Under the pieces are notes generated by a model that was not told where the DNA came from, did not search any database, and saw only the letters and a list, made by a program, of their open reading frames with translations. 52,411 nt of DNA, taken from positions 1-52,411 of IMG/VR virus record IMGVR_UViG_3300009488_002371; one strand, given 5' to 3'. Position numbers and translations under genes: made by a program. This document shows, piece after piece, positions 7,744 through 16,878 of this stretch; within the stretch, counting starts at the first letter, position 1, and each line of letters begins with the position of its first letter. The stretch comes from a virus.

Positions 7744-8307
7744 CTAAGTCTCCTCTTCTAACCCTATCGCCGTTACGAAGGTGCCTCCGCCCGTGATGTC
7801 GCTCGTCTGCACCGCAGGCTGCTCCGCGGCGTCGAACCGCCACCCCACCTGAACACTCACCACCCTCGTGGTCTGCGGTGGGACATCCCATGAATCCAGG
7901 TTGGTCACCCCCACGGACTCGGTGAGGCTTACGATGGTATTCGCCGTCCCCGTGTGTCTGAGTTTCAGGTACATTATCCTCCTCTGGTATCCTGCAGGGA
8001 CCACCGCGCCCAGCGGCAACTCTCCAGGGACACCAGCAGCTATGATTTGGATCTCCGCCGGTGTCTGCCATTGGTTCTCCGCACGGTGCTTCTCAGGGTT
8101 TGTATGCTCTCCCTCGATTCCAATGGTGTCTATGAGGGCCTGTCTTCCAGCGCCTACGACAGGGAGCGCGTCGTATAGGCCGACGCCGTCTTCGTCGAAG
8201 GGGACGGTTCCCTCCATGTGAACCATGTCGGCGCCCACGAGTAGCACTATGGTGCGTACCATCTTTCCCGTTGAGTCGGGTGGCATTTGCATGTGTGATT
8301 CAGCCAT
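7744..8307 (-). CDS. Putative virion structural/decoration protein
   Basis: 187 residues, no membrane segment, beta-rich second half ('YQRRIMYLKLRHTGTANTIVSLTESVG', 'TTRVVSVQVGWRFDAAEQPAVQTSDI'). The layout recalls jelly-roll/Ig-like capsid decoration or spike proteins. AAGGAGG precedes ATG 8307. It stands between the glycan module and the tailspike gene. The similarly sized 187-residue product at 28716-29279 has a comparable beta-rich second half, but no clear alignment is visible. Confidence 0.5.
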   Translation of the reverse strand: MAESHMQMPPDSTGKMVRTIVLLVGADMVHMEGTVPFDEDGVGLYDALPVVGAGRQALIDTIGIEGEHTNPEKHRAENQWQTPAEIQIIAAGVPGELPLGAVVPAGYQRRIMYLKLRHTGTANTIVSLTESVGVTNLDSWDVPPQTTRVVSVQVGWRFDAAEQPAVQTSDITGGGTFVTAIGLEEET

Positions 8308-8373
8308 CTATTTTCCTCCTTGAGTAGTTCCCTTCTTCTCTAATCTGTAGGCTTTCATTTATCTTTTTCATAT

Positions 8374-9264
8374 TCATACCCTAACATGTTCTTTATACCA
8401 TTCTAAGGTTCTACGGACTCCTTCTCTAAAGTCTACCTTCGGCCACCAGCCCAGAAGTTTCCAGGCGTAGTCTATGTCTATCTGCTCCTTCATTATCTGG
8501 CCCGGCCGGTCAGGGTAGAACTCAAGCGCCTTGTTAGTGGAGCCCGTCTCCTCCCTTATGATCTCGACCGTCTGCAGTACAGATAATTCCTCGCTGGTAG
8601 AGAAGTTGATGGTCTTATTTATTACGCCCTTCTCCAGCACCGCCAGAGTGCCCGCGACGACGTCGTCTACATATATGTAGCACCGGGTTTGCTCGCCGGA
8701 GCCGTCGATCGTGGCCGGCGCATCTATGAGCGCCTGGTTGAGGAATATGTAGATGGCGAGAGCGCCTCGGAGCCCTGGGCCGTAGGTCGTGCCGTATCTG
8801 AGGATGTTGTAGCGTAGCCCCCTTTCAGCGTATTCCTTTATTGTGTACTCGCTGAGCAGCTTCGTGACGGCGTATATCTCCGTCGGCACGCAGGTGCTAT
8901 GCTCGTTGCTCGGGTGATCCGATGAATTTCCATAGACACAGCATGTCGAGACGAAGTGAAGGGGCACACCGTAATGCAGGCAGGCCTCGATGAAGTTATG
9001 CGTTCCTCCCACGTTGACCGCAACGCAGTGAGCCGGGTTCTTCCGGGCGTCGTTTATGTTAGCCTCAGCAGCCAGGTGGAGCACGGCCTCCACGCTTTGA
9101 ACGGCGGCGAACACGGCGGCCCGGTCGGTTATGTCTCTGACTATGGACTCGCATAGGCTCGTCTCTATGAGGTCGAAGCACACGGGCTTGTAGCCCCGGT
9201 CGACCATTATCTCTATGAGACGCCTGCCGATAAAGCCGGCGCCCCCGGTAACTAAGATTCTCAT
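8374..9264 (-). CDS. NAD-dependent sugar epimerase/dehydratase (extended SDR)
   Basis: 296 residues from ATG 9264, preceded by GGAGAA and overlapping the upstream stop (ATGA); upstream in-frame codons are not needed. Rossmann motif 'TGGAGFIG' at residues 7-14, 'VLHLAAEANI' near 70 and the catalytic Y-x3-K in 'YAVTKLLSEY' identify an extended short-chain dehydrogenase acting on a nucleotide sugar (UDP-hexose 4-epimerase or dTDP-hexose 4,6-dehydratase type). First of three SDR genes in the glycan module. Substrate not determinable. Confidence 0.9.
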   Translation of the reverse strand: MRILVTGGAGFIGRRLIEIMVDRGYKPVCFDLIETSLCESIVRDITDRAAVFAAVQSVEAVLHLAAEANINDARKNPAHCVAVNVGGTHNFIEACLHYGVPLHFVSTCCVYGNSSDHPSNEHSTCVPTEIYAVTKLLSEYTIKEYAERGLRYNILRYGTTYGPGLRGALAIYIFLNQALIDAPATIDGSGEQTRCYIYVDDVVAGTLAVLEKGVINKTINFSTSEELSVLQTVEIIREETGSTNKALEFYPDRPGQIMKEQIDIDYAWKLLGWWPKVDFREGVRRTLEWYKEHVRV

Positions 9265-10145
9265 TTCTCCAAAGCTCCTCTGAACATTTCCTCGTATCCG
9301 GCGACCCGGCGCCGCCAATCCCAGTTCTCAAGAACCTCTCGGCGGTTCCGTTCGCCTACTCGATGACGAAGATCCACGTCTTCCTTTAAGATGTCCAGGC
9401 GTTTATTCATTTCGCGGACGACGACATCGTCGGGCTCGACCGGTACAAGCCACTCCTCTTCGACGAGCTGGGCCATGTCGCCGACGTCGGTGGATACTAT
9501 GGGGAGCCCGCAGGCGGCTGCTTCGATGGCTACGCTTGTCATACCCTCCACGTTGCTCGTGTGAACCAGGCAGTCTATACCCGCGTAGAACCGTTGCATG
9601 GGCTCCCGGCTGGCTCCCTTCTTGAAGTATTTTCCCCAGCGCCGGCACATAATCCGAACTGGGTGGTCTAGCTGTCTTGCCAGCTGAACGCGCTTACAGG
9701 GACGCTCAGCGGAGCCCGCCCAGCCAAGTTTGAAGGTTTCCCCCGATCGGGAGGTCGGCTGGAAGATGTCCGTGTCGACCCCATTGGGCGTGAAGTAGAT
9801 ATTATCAGCATCGGGGAACGCCTCCTTGAGTATTTTGTAGGTTTTCAGGCTGTTGCAGCCGATAGCGTTGAAGTGATGTGCTTCCTTGATGACATAAGGG
9901 TCTGGTGGGTTAGTTCGGACGCCGATACATTTCCGCATGCGATTGAAACAAATTCTGCGGTCGCCTATGACATCCCACGTTGGGTAGTTGAAGGGAAAGA
10001 CCAGGTCGAAGCGGCCGTCTCCGCTGGCAACCTCATCAAACTTCTTGACCTCGTATTCGTAGGCCGTGCTATGTTTCACTATGCCACGGCTGACGAAGTC
10101 GAAAGCCCAGCCATGCTGGTCGATTAGGATTAAGACTGACTTCAT
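9261..10145 (-). CDS. GT4-type glycosyltransferase
   Basis: 294 residues, GT-B fold. Visible are 'FTPNGVDTDIF' (about 120), 'FKLGWAGSAERPCKR' (linker into the nucleotide-binding domain) and 'SNVEGMTSVAIEAAACGLPIVSTDVGDM' (E-x7-E motif of family GT4). It is a shortened GT4 and shares the N-terminal 'GWAFDF' and overall layout with the enzyme at 18013-18900, so the two are paralogues. Overlaps both neighbours by ATGA. Confidence 0.88.
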   Translation of the reverse strand: MKSVLILIDQHGWAFDFVSRGIVKHSTAYEYEVKKFDEVASGDGRFDLVFPFNYPTWDVIGDRRICFNRMRKCIGVRTNPPDPYVIKEAHHFNAIGCNSLKTYKILKEAFPDADNIYFTPNGVDTDIFQPTSRSGETFKLGWAGSAERPCKRVQLARQLDHPVRIMCRRWGKYFKKGASREPMQRFYAGIDCLVHTSNVEGMTSVAIEAAACGLPIVSTDVGDMAQLVEEEWLVPVEPDDVVVREMNKRLDILKEDVDLRHRVGERNRREVLENWDWRRRVAGYEEMFRGALEK

Positions 10146-11245
10146 CTTAACCAGTTCAGGTCTTTGATGGTCGAGACCACAAGGTTGACTTCCTCATCGG
10201 TGAGCTCGGCGTGGAGCGGAATATGGATGATGTCATCGTTTACCCTCTCAGTGTTCGGCAGATCCTGCTTGCCACCGAAGAGGGTGTACTGATCGTTCCT
10301 CCAGTTGTGGACCGCCACCTCGATGTCCTCTGCCCTCATGGCCTTCGCGAAGGCGATCCTGTTTTCGACGTGGACTGGGAACAGCCAGTTAGCCGACTTC
10401 TTATAGCGCTCCTGTTCCATAAGCGTCAGCCCGTCGACGCCCTCAAGTTGCTGACGATAGCACCCCGCTATCTTCCGTCGCCTCGCGAAAGCAGCGTCGA
10501 AGGCCTTCAGTCCCTCCAAGCCCATGACAGCGGCCACATCGTTCATGCCGTATTTGAAGCCCAGACGGGTTATGTCCTCAGGGAATTTGCCGAGGGGGCT
10601 GGCGACCCGCTTGTCTTTGTCTATGCCGAACCAGATGCGCTCCTTGGCCTCCTCGTAGACTTGACGCCGGTTCGTGACGAACATGCCGCCGTCCGCCGTG
10701 GTTATGTGCTTGATGGCTTGGAAGCTGAAGCAGGAGAAGGACTTGTCCCCCACGGGGTGACCCCGGTATTTCGCGCCCAGGGCCTGAGCTGCGTCCTCCA
10801 CTATCCATAGCCCGTGCTCAGAGGCGACATTGTAGATCTCATCCATGTCGCAGGGGTAGCCACCGTAGTGGACTATGGCTATGCCTACCGTCTTATCGTT
10901 AATCCGGTGCCCAATGTCATCGGGGTCTATGTTAGCCGTTCCATATTTTATGTCGGCGAAGACAGGTTTGAAGCCAGCCTCGAGGAGGGCGGTGTTGGTG
11001 GCCACCATGGTGTAGGGCGTCGTTATGACCTCGCTTCCGGGAGCGGCTCCTGCTATCGTGTATGCGAGCCTCAGAGCAGATGTGCATGAGGTGACGGACA
11101 GGGCATACTTATAGAAGAACTTCTTCACGAAGGCTTCCTCAAACTCGGTGGCTTTCTCCCCACGGTTTATCCAGCCGCTCCGAATCAGGTCGGCTACCGC
11201 CTCCGCCGTTCCCGGCGGGATGTTTGTGGAGAAGAGGCGTATCAC
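10142..11245 (-). CDS. DegT/DnrJ/EryC1/StrS sugar aminotransferase
   Basis: 367 residues, full family length. 'VTSCTSALRLAY' (PLP phosphate contacts), 'IVEDAAQALGA' (Asp stacking on PLP) and 'CFSFQAIKHITTADGGM' (Lys forming the Schiff base) are present. These enzymes move an amino group from glutamate to a keto group at C3 or C4 of a nucleotide sugar. With the N-formyltransferase of the same cluster it points to an N-formylated amino sugar. ATGA overlaps on both sides. Confidence 0.92.
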   Translation of the reverse strand: MIRLFSTNIPPGTAEAVADLIRSGWINRGEKATEFEEAFVKKFFYKYALSVTSCTSALRLAYTIAGAAPGSEVITTPYTMVATNTALLEAGFKPVFADIKYGTANIDPDDIGHRINDKTVGIAIVHYGGYPCDMDEIYNVASEHGLWIVEDAAQALGAKYRGHPVGDKSFSCFSFQAIKHITTADGGMFVTNRRQVYEEAKERIWFGIDKDKRVASPLGKFPEDITRLGFKYGMNDVAAVMGLEGLKAFDAAFARRRKIAGCYRQQLEGVDGLTLMEQERYKKSANWLFPVHVENRIAFAKAMRAEDIEVAVHNWRNDQYTLFGGKQDLPNTERVNDDIIHIPLHAELTDEEVNLVVSTIKDLNWLR

Positions 11246-12159
11246 TTCGTCGCCTCCATGTTTAGGCTGATCAGGATTCCGTTTTCCTTATCCATGTGGG
11301 GGATGTAGGCCTGAGAGTAATCGTCGTAATCCTTATGGATTGTCTCACGCCAGTCGTATCGTCGCACGTTTTTGAAGCATGCGGATTCAAGCACATTTTT
11401 CAAGGAATCAAAGTCGTAGGCGGTCTTCAGGTAGATGAAGCCGTCACCCGAGGGCCACTTACCGTATAGGGGCCCCAATATTCCCCGGTGTTTTAAATCG
11501 CCGTATTTGAGGTACACCTTGACCACGGCCCCAAAGTCCGTGACCGCCAGACGCAGGATGCCGCCCGGCTTCAGGACTCGGTGCCATTCCTTCAGGACTT
11601 GTGGCACTTCATCGAAGCCGTCGAAGTATTGAAACGCGTGGCTGCAATAGATCAGGTCGACGGTGTCATCCTCAAACATGGATAAATGCTGTATGTCCTC
11701 ATTATGATCGATATGGGGGTAGTCCGTCAGGTCTATGTGTATGAAGCCGGGAATGAACTTCTCGCCACAGCCCAGATGAAGCCTGATTTCATCGTTGCCC
11801 TCGTTTATTTTATTGACATGGCTCCGCCAGAGCGGGTGATGCTCCTTTTTCTCCCACGGCTTGGGACCCCACTCCATCACAATCGTTTCTGGCATTAGCG
11901 CCAAGAAGAAGTGAGGCGTGCCTGGCGGGATGTGAATAGCATCTCCCCTTGAAAGCGTGCGTGCACGCTCGCCTTCGACATAGTATTGAACTGAGCCCGC
12001 TATGACAACGGCGTCCTCAGCGCTTTCCTTATGGACGCAGCCGCCTCGGGCGTATCCCTTCTTGGTCGTGAAAAGGGTTAGCTCCCGGTCTTCAGGAAGT
12101 AGCCCCGTTATGAGGTGGATTTCTCCACGCTTATCCTCATGTATTTTCTCCAGTCTCAT
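11242..12159 (-). CDS. Cupin - SAM methyltransferase fusion
   Basis: 305 residues from ATG 12159 (GGAGAA before it). Residues about 1-105 are a cupin: 'RGGCVHKESAEDAVVIAGSVQYYV' and 'LSRGDAIHIPPGTPHFF', with the G-x5-P-x-G-x-P-H pattern. Residues about 125-305 are a class I methyltransferase with 'IRLHLGCGEKFIPGF' (motif I) and 'EDDTVDLIYCSHAF'. Cupins in sugar clusters can be 3,4-ketoisomerases (FdtA/QdtA type) or 3,5-epimerases, which would suit the neighbouring aminotransferase. The methyltransferase half may methylate the same sugar. Exact reactions are not determinable. Confidence 0.8.
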   Translation of the reverse strand: MRLEKIHEDKRGEIHLITGLLPEDRELTLFTTKKGYARGGCVHKESAEDAVVIAGSVQYYVEGERARTLSRGDAIHIPPGTPHFFLALMPETIVMEWGPKPWEKKEHHPLWRSHVNKINEGNDEIRLHLGCGEKFIPGFIHIDLTDYPHIDHNEDIQHLSMFEDDTVDLIYCSHAFQYFDGFDEVPQVLKEWHRVLKPGGILRLAVTDFGAVVKVYLKYGDLKHRGILGPLYGKWPSGDGFIYLKTAYDFDSLKNVLESACFKNVRRYDWRETIHKDYDDYSQAYIPHMDKENGILISLNMEATK

Positions 12160-13090
12160 TTCTCCACAACTCAATCGTTTTCTTCAAACCTTCTTCTAAG
12201 CACATCGGCTCAGGAACCTTCAGCACTCTCCTGATCTTCTGGTTTGAGCCGACAAGGTGCATGATGTCGAGGGGTCGCTTAGGCATCTGACGCCAGACGA
12301 CGTCGCCCTCGAAGCCCGTCAGACTCGCCGTTAAGTCGGCGAGCTCGCGTATCGATGTTCCAATTCCCGAGGAGACGTTGAATGTCTCTCCTATCGCCTT
12401 CGGGTTCTCTAAGGCCGCCAGGTATGCCTCCAGCTGGTCGGTGAAGTAGAGGAAGTCCCGGACCGGCTCGGGGTCCCCGAGCTGGCACTCTTTCTCATGC
12501 AGCATCTGGTAGATGATTTTCTCCACGACGAACCATTTATCCCGTTTCCGGCCATAGCTGTTAAAGAACCTGAGCAGGGTGACGGGGAAGTTGAAGGCCT
12601 TGTGCATATACGTCAGGTACTTCTCAGCTGCGTATTTGCTCACCGAGTACGGGCTATTCGGAATCAGCCGGGGATTGCTCTCTGTCTTCAGCTTCTGGTT
12701 GCAGACGCCGTAGACCTCCGCCGAGCTTGCGTAGATGAACTGCTGGAAATTCGGGATATTCCGCATACAGAGCTCGGCTAGGTTCACCGTGCCAATGAAG
12801 TTCGTCTCAAGGGTTTCCTGTGGATGCATGTACGAGTAGCCGACAGCCGTCAACGCGCCCAGGTGTACAACGATGTCGGGTTTGATCTTCTGAATACACT
12901 TCGTCAGCGAGAAGACGTCTCTGAGGTCGGCGTACCAGAGCTCCTCAGGTGGGGTAACGTTCTTGCCGATGCGCCCCGTCACGTACCGCTCAAGGCTGTA
13001 AATCTTGTAGCCCAGCTCCCTGAGCCGGGGGCGGAGCTCGCTTCCGATGAAGCCTGTTGTGCCGGTTAGAAGTATATTACGCCAGGACAC
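12137..13090 (-). CDS. NAD-dependent sugar epimerase/dehydratase (extended SDR)
   Basis: 317 residues from GTG 13090 (AAGGAG 10 nt upstream); codons further upstream lie inside the previous gene and lack homology. 'LLTGTTGFIGSEL' is the dinucleotide-binding loop; 'VVHLGALTAV', 'YASSAEVYG' and 'YSVSKYAAEKY' (Y-x3-K) complete the active site. The motif 'SPYSVSKYAAEKYL' resembles GDP-mannose 4,6-dehydratase/RmD and UDP-GlcUA decarboxylase relatives. Overlaps the cupin gene by 23 nt. Confidence 0.9.
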   Translation of the reverse strand: MSWRNILLTGTTGFIGSELRPRLRELGYKIYSLERYVTGRIGKNVTPPEELWYADLRDVFSLTKCIQKIKPDIVVHLGALTAVGYSYMHPQETLETNFIGTVNLAELCMRNIPNFQQFIYASSAEVYGVCNQKLKTESNPRLIPNSPYSVSKYAAEKYLTYMHKAFNFPVTLLRFFNSYGRKRDKWFVVEKIIYQMLHEKECQLGDPEPVRDFLYFTDQLEAYLAALENPKAIGETFNVSSGIGTSIRELADLTASLTGFEGDVVWRQMPKRPLDIMHLVGSNQKIRRVLKVPEPMCLEEGLKKTIELWRNETGENT

Positions 13091-13091
13091 G

Positions 13092-14021
13092 CTACACAAG
13101 CTCCTTAAAGTATTCGAGGACCCGGGCCGCCTGCACCTCTGATGAATGATATTTGAGGAAGGTTTCATGTCCCCGCTGGGCAATGGCTTTCCGCTCTTCC
13201 TCGTTTTTGAGGTAGTAGCGGATTTTCTTTCTAAAGTTTGTTCGGTCTATTTCTACGAAGTTCTCTCCGGGGGCGAGGTGGAGATCCTCTGCGCATGTGG
13301 GGGTGTCCATCATTATCAGGGTGTTTGTAGCCATACCCTCTATTGTCTTTGGCTGGAGGAAGGCGTAGTCCTTTTTGCCTAGGAGGGGTTCGTGGCAGTT
13401 TCCTGTAGCCAGGATTTTGGACTGCCCCATTCTTTCTGCGTAGCCCTCAAGGGTTGGAATAGACTTATCCCCAGCGCGTACCCAACAACGTGGGTTTTTA
13501 TGGTATGTATAGTATATAGCGTTGCGAAGGGGGTATGTTTCCGGGCTCATGTTCCCTGTGAGGAAAACATCGTAGATACGTTCTAGATCCGTGGGCTTGA
13601 ATAGGTCGGCTTCTACGGATGGAAATAGTTTGACGCATCGTGCCTTAACCAGTTTCTGGTATTCTGGCTGGGCGGCGCCCTGATAGAGGAAAACGAGGTC
13701 AAAGTCTTCTTTGTTTATCCATTCGGTGTGGCGTAAAATGCTTCTCCAGGGATCGGAGCACATGACGCCCTTTGGGACGATGAGTTTATCGATGTTCTTA
13801 AAGTTCTCTGAGTTGTTGAAAACGTTAGCGAAGAACATTACAAAGTCGGCGTCGGCCTCCTCAGCTTGTTTCTGGATGTCGGCTGCGAAGCCGGTTCTTC
13901 CGCTGAACGTCATGTCGGCGATTTCGCTCATTCGCTGCTCGAGGGCGTGATAGTAGTGGCGGAATGAGTGGCCACGCCTGGCGTGCTCATAATAGTCGAG
14001 GGTTATCCACAGAATTTTCAT
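13092..14021 (-). CDS. Glycosyltransferase, CgeB/GT1-like
   Basis: 309 residues, GT-B-like. The N-terminus 'MKILWITLDYYEHARRGHSF' and the C-terminal half with 'YDVFLTGNMSPETYPLRNAI', 'YAFLQPKTIEGMATNTLIMMD' and 'ENFVEIDRTNFRKKIRYYL' resemble Glyco_trans_1_2/CgeB-type transferases, whose last region reads 'E-x-[LIM]-A-[CT]-G/N...LIxxD'. Overlap ATGA with the upstream radical SAM gene. Ends in TAG. Confidence 0.75.
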   Translation of the reverse strand: MKILWITLDYYEHARRGHSFRHYYHALEQRMSEIADMTFSGRTGFAADIQKQAEEADADFVMFFANVFNNSENFKNIDKLIVPKGVMCSDPWRSILRHTEWINKEDFDLVFLYQGAAQPEYQKLVKARCVKLFPSVEADLFKPTDLERIYDVFLTGNMSPETYPLRNAIYYTYHKNPRCWVRAGDKSIPTLEGYAERMGQSKILATGNCHEPLLGKKDYAFLQPKTIEGMATNTLIMMDTPTCAEDLHLAPGENFVEIDRTNFRKKIRYYLKNEEERKAIAQRGHETFLKYHSSEVQAARVLEYFKELV

Positions 14022-15238
14022 ATTAATCCCATCTTCTTGAATCGTTCTAAAAGCATTATTTGGGCGTCGCGTAGGTCTTGCGCGTTCATCTCCTCAGTCT
14101 CAACGACCACGTTACCCTGCATGCCTTTGCCTACTATGAGGTACTTGCTAAAGTCCCTCGTTAAAATCTTCATGCCAAACGCGTCGGGGTCATTCCAGAC
14201 GGGGCTCCCTGGGTAGGGCGTGAAGAGGCAGACAATCACCTCATCTGGTCGGTTTCTCTCGATGAAGTCAAGGGAGGCATGGATCGTATCCCATGTTTCT
14301 CCTGGGCTGCCAACAATTATAGATGCCTTGGTCGGTATTCCGGCTTCAACGGACCTGTTTATCGCTAGTGCATTCTGCTCAACAGTGGTATCTTTTTGGA
14401 GGTTGTCGAGTATAGTCTGGCTCCCGGACTCTATGCCATAGACTATCTGAACGCATCCTGATTCCTTCATAGCCGTTAAGACTTTCTCGTCTACAAGGTC
14501 AGTTCTTGTCAGACACCGCCATATAACCCAGCGTTTTTTGAATCCGTCAAGTATCTCGAAAAACCTTGGTTTGTTACGTGTGAAGATGTCGTCCCTTATG
14601 TTGAAGGCCTGTATGCCGTATAGTTGGATGCACTCATCGACCTCTGATAGGACGTTGGCCGCGCTTCTATACCTGACCTTTTTTCCTCGGGCGTCCTTAC
14701 AACAGAAAGCACATCGGTAAGGACATCCCCGTGAAGTAACTAGGCTGGTTGACTTCAAGCCGCCAATCGTTCTAGTATATTCATAGTTTGATACGAGGTG
14801 TCTGGCGGGGAAGGGAATTGTGTCCAGGTTCTCTATTGGAGAACAACTTATGATCTTCTCCGAATCTTCTTCAAGTGCCTTGAGGATGGCCTCTTCCCCT
14901 TCTCCGACTACGACCTTGTCGAAGTGTTCAGCCATCTCATGGGGCATACATGTCGGATGTGGCCCCCCGACTATTCGGAGTGAGTCTGGGTAAAGGTTTT
15001 TCACGTATTGATTTACTTCCAAAGCAGAGTCGAGGATAGAAGACGAACAGTAAACACCATATACATCCGCTTCATGGTTTTTTAGTACGCTCAAGTCATC
15101 ATGGAAATTCATATCCACGACTTCGACTTCCACGCCTTTTCCTTCAAGGATGGCTCCCAGATAGAGCAGGCCCAGAGGCTCGTCCCAGCGGGGATCCTCG
15201 TCCACGGTGTCCATTGGATTAATCAGACAAACCTTCAT
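14018..15238 (-). CDS. B12-binding radical SAM enzyme (BchE/class B type)
   Basis: 406 residues. Residues about 1-135 form a cobalamin-binding-like Rossmann domain ('LGLLYLGAILEGKGVEVEVVD', 'RIVGGPHPTCMPHE', 'VVVGEGEEAI'). 'SRGCPYRCAFCCKD' near 170 supplies the Cx3Cx2C ligands of the 4Fe-4S cluster, and 'IVYGIESGSQTIL' and 'IVGSPGETWDTI' are typical later motifs. These enzymes do radical methylations, cyclisations or sugar/lipid modifications under anoxic conditions. Inside the glycan module a C-methylation or deoxygenation of a sugar is plausible but unproven. Confidence 0.88.
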   Translation of the reverse strand: MKVCLINPMDTVDEDPRWDEPLGLLYLGAILEGKGVEVEVVDMNFHDDLSVLKNHEADVYGVYCSSSILDSALEVNQYVKNLYPDSLRIVGGPHPTCMPHEMAEHFDKVVVGEGEEAILKALEEDSEKIISCSPIENLDTIPFPARHLVSNYEYTRTIGGLKSTSLVTSRGCPYRCAFCCKDARGKKVRYRSAANVLSEVDECIQLYGIQAFNIRDDIFTRNKPRFFEILDGFKKRWVIWRCLTRTDLVDEKVLTAMKESGCVQIVYGIESGSQTILDNLQKDTTVEQNALAINRSVEAGIPTKASIIVGSPGETWDTIHASLDFIERNRPDEVIVCLFTPYPGSPVWNDPDAFGMKILTRDFSKYLIVGKGMQGNVVVETEEMNAQDLRDAQIMLLERFKKMGLI

Positions 15239-15253
15239 TATGACTGGCCTCTG

Positions 15254-16252
15254 TCAATTAGCGTGGTTTTTATTTAAAACCCAGTCAAAGTATTTGGCTA
15301 TTCCATCCTTCAAGTTGACTTCTGGTTTAAACCCGAGCTTCTTCTCTGCTAAGGATATGTCTGCCATGAATCTTCTGACGTCGCTGGGGCGGGGCGGTAA
15401 GTGGGCTGGCTCTAAACTCCTTTCTCTACCTGTTTTCTCCGAGGCCACGTTTAAGATGGTTTCAGCCAGTTCGTTTATGCTTGTTTCGACCCCGGTGCCG
15501 AAGTTGATTGCTCTCCCAAATATATCTAGTTCCTCATATCTGTCCAGAATCAGCTCGTATGCGTTTATCAGGTCGTCAATATAGTGGAAATCCTTTGTCT
15601 GCTCTCCGTCGCCGTAGACGGTGGGGGACTTTCCGCTTAGGACCTGGGAGCAGAATTTGGGTATGACCGCCGAGTAGCCTTTAAACCTCTGTCGGGGGCC
15701 GTATGTGTTGAACTGTCTGAGGATTACGACGGGCATTTTGTATGTGTGGTAGTATGCTGAGCAGAGCCTGTCGGAGGCCGCCTTTCCTGCGGCATAAGGG
15801 GATTGTGGGTTGAACGGGTGTTTTTCATCCATTGGCGTGTACTGGGCGGTTCCGTAGACTTCTGAGGTGGAGGCGTAGACCATTAGTTTAACGGGGTTTC
15901 TTCGAGTCAGGGTTCTTCTGACGGCCTCTAATACGTTGAGGGTTCCTATGGCGTTGACTTGAAAGCTGGGAACGGGATTGTTTATTGACTCCTCCCAATG
16001 CACCTGTGCGGCTAGGTGGAAGACGATGTCGATGTCGTGTACTATGTCGTTTAAGAGGAAAACGTCGAGTATTGATTCCTTTATGAAGTGGAAGTTGGGG
16101 GCGTAATTGTAGCAGGCTCTAATATTATCGTGTATGCTGCTTGAAAGGTCATCCAAGACAATTACTTTATGGCCTATCTTCAGAAGGTACTCAGCCAGGT
16201 TGCTTCCGATGAAGCCTGCGCCACCCGTTATTAGAATGCTTAGTTTGCTCAT
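15254..16252 (-). CDS. NAD-dependent UDP-sugar epimerase (GalE/WbpP-like SDR)
   Basis: 332 residues with 'ILITGGAGFIGSNLAEYL', 'VFHLAAQVHWEES', 'VYASTSEVYGTAQY' and 'SPYAAGKAASDRL' (Y-x3-K), then 'LRQFNTYGPRQRF' and 'VYGDGEQTKDFHYIDDL'. This is the most canonical SDR in the cluster, close to UDP-glucose/UDP-GlcNAc 4-epimerases and dTDP-glucose 4,6-dehydratases. The latter would supply the 4-keto sugar needed by the aminotransferase. Confidence 0.92.
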   Translation of the reverse strand: MSKLSILITGGAGFIGSNLAEYLLKIGHKVIVLDDLSSSIHDNIRACYNYAPNFHFIKESILDVFLLNDIVHDIDIVFHLAAQVHWEESINNPVPSFQVNAIGTLNVLEAVRRTLTRRNPVKLMVYASTSEVYGTAQYTPMDEKHPFNPQSPYAAGKAASDRLCSAYYHTYKMPVVILRQFNTYGPRQRFKGYSAVIPKFCSQVLSGKSPTVYGDGEQTKDFHYIDDLINAYELILDRYEELDIFGRAINFGTGVETSINELAETILNVASEKTGRERSLEPAHLPPRPSDVRRFMADISLAEKKLGFKPEVNLKDGIAKYFDWVLNKNHAN

Positions 16253-16257
16253 TGTGG

Positions 16258-16878
16258 CTACCCTTTGAGACTGATTTTGTATATGGTTTCTGACCGCATG
16301 ATTTCGCCGTTTTCGATGTTTATTATTTGCAGGTCTTTTACTTTTTCATTGTTTTCTATTTTGGTTACTAGGTCTTCTCTGTTATATCTGATCGTGTAGA
16401 AGTGTTCTCCTTTCTTGATCGCCATGGGGTCATCCCAGGGCTCTTTCTCGAAGATGATGAGCACCTGTTTCCGGGCGATCCTTATCAGTTGATTGAGGAT
16501 GTCGTGGTATTCCTCGGGCTTGAAGTTGACGAAGGTGTTTATGCAGATGACGGCGTCGAAGGTGCCGTCGGGGTATATTCCGTCTATTATGTTTCCGTGG
16601 CATACTTCGATTTCAGGATGGACTTCCTTCGCGTGATCTAGGAACTTCTTTGTCAGGTCTAGTCCAGTGTATTTTATGCCTCTTTCCTTGAAGTGGGGGT
16701 ACGGAACACACGATGCACAGCCAACGTCGAGAACCGATTCACCGACTTCTTGAACGATGTCCGCTACCAGTTTGAACATGTTTTCTCTTAAGATACAGAA
16801 CTCTGGCCCGCTATGCGTGCGCAAGAAGTTAGGGGCGGCATTGCCTTGCCACCATTTTTCCCAGTCTCTTAGACTCAT
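16258..16878 (-). CDS. Class I SAM-dependent methyltransferase
   Basis: 206 residues with motif I 'VLDVGCASCVPYPHF' near 65, an acidic motif 'YTGLDLTKKFLDHAKE', and 'FDAVICINTFVNF' (motif IV region). Small-molecule or sugar methyltransferase by context. Overlaps the formyltransferase stop (ATGA). Confidence 0.87.
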   Translation of the reverse strand: MSLRDWEKWWQGNAAPNFLRTHSGPEFCILRENMFKLVADIVQEVGESVLDVGCASCVPYPHFKERGIKYTGLDLTKKFLDHAKEVHPEIEVCHGNIIDGIYPDGTFDAVICINTFVNFKPEEYHDILNQLIRIARKQVLIIFEKEPWDDPMAIKKGEHFYTIRYNREDLVTKIENNEKVKDLQIINIENGEIMRSETIYKISLKG

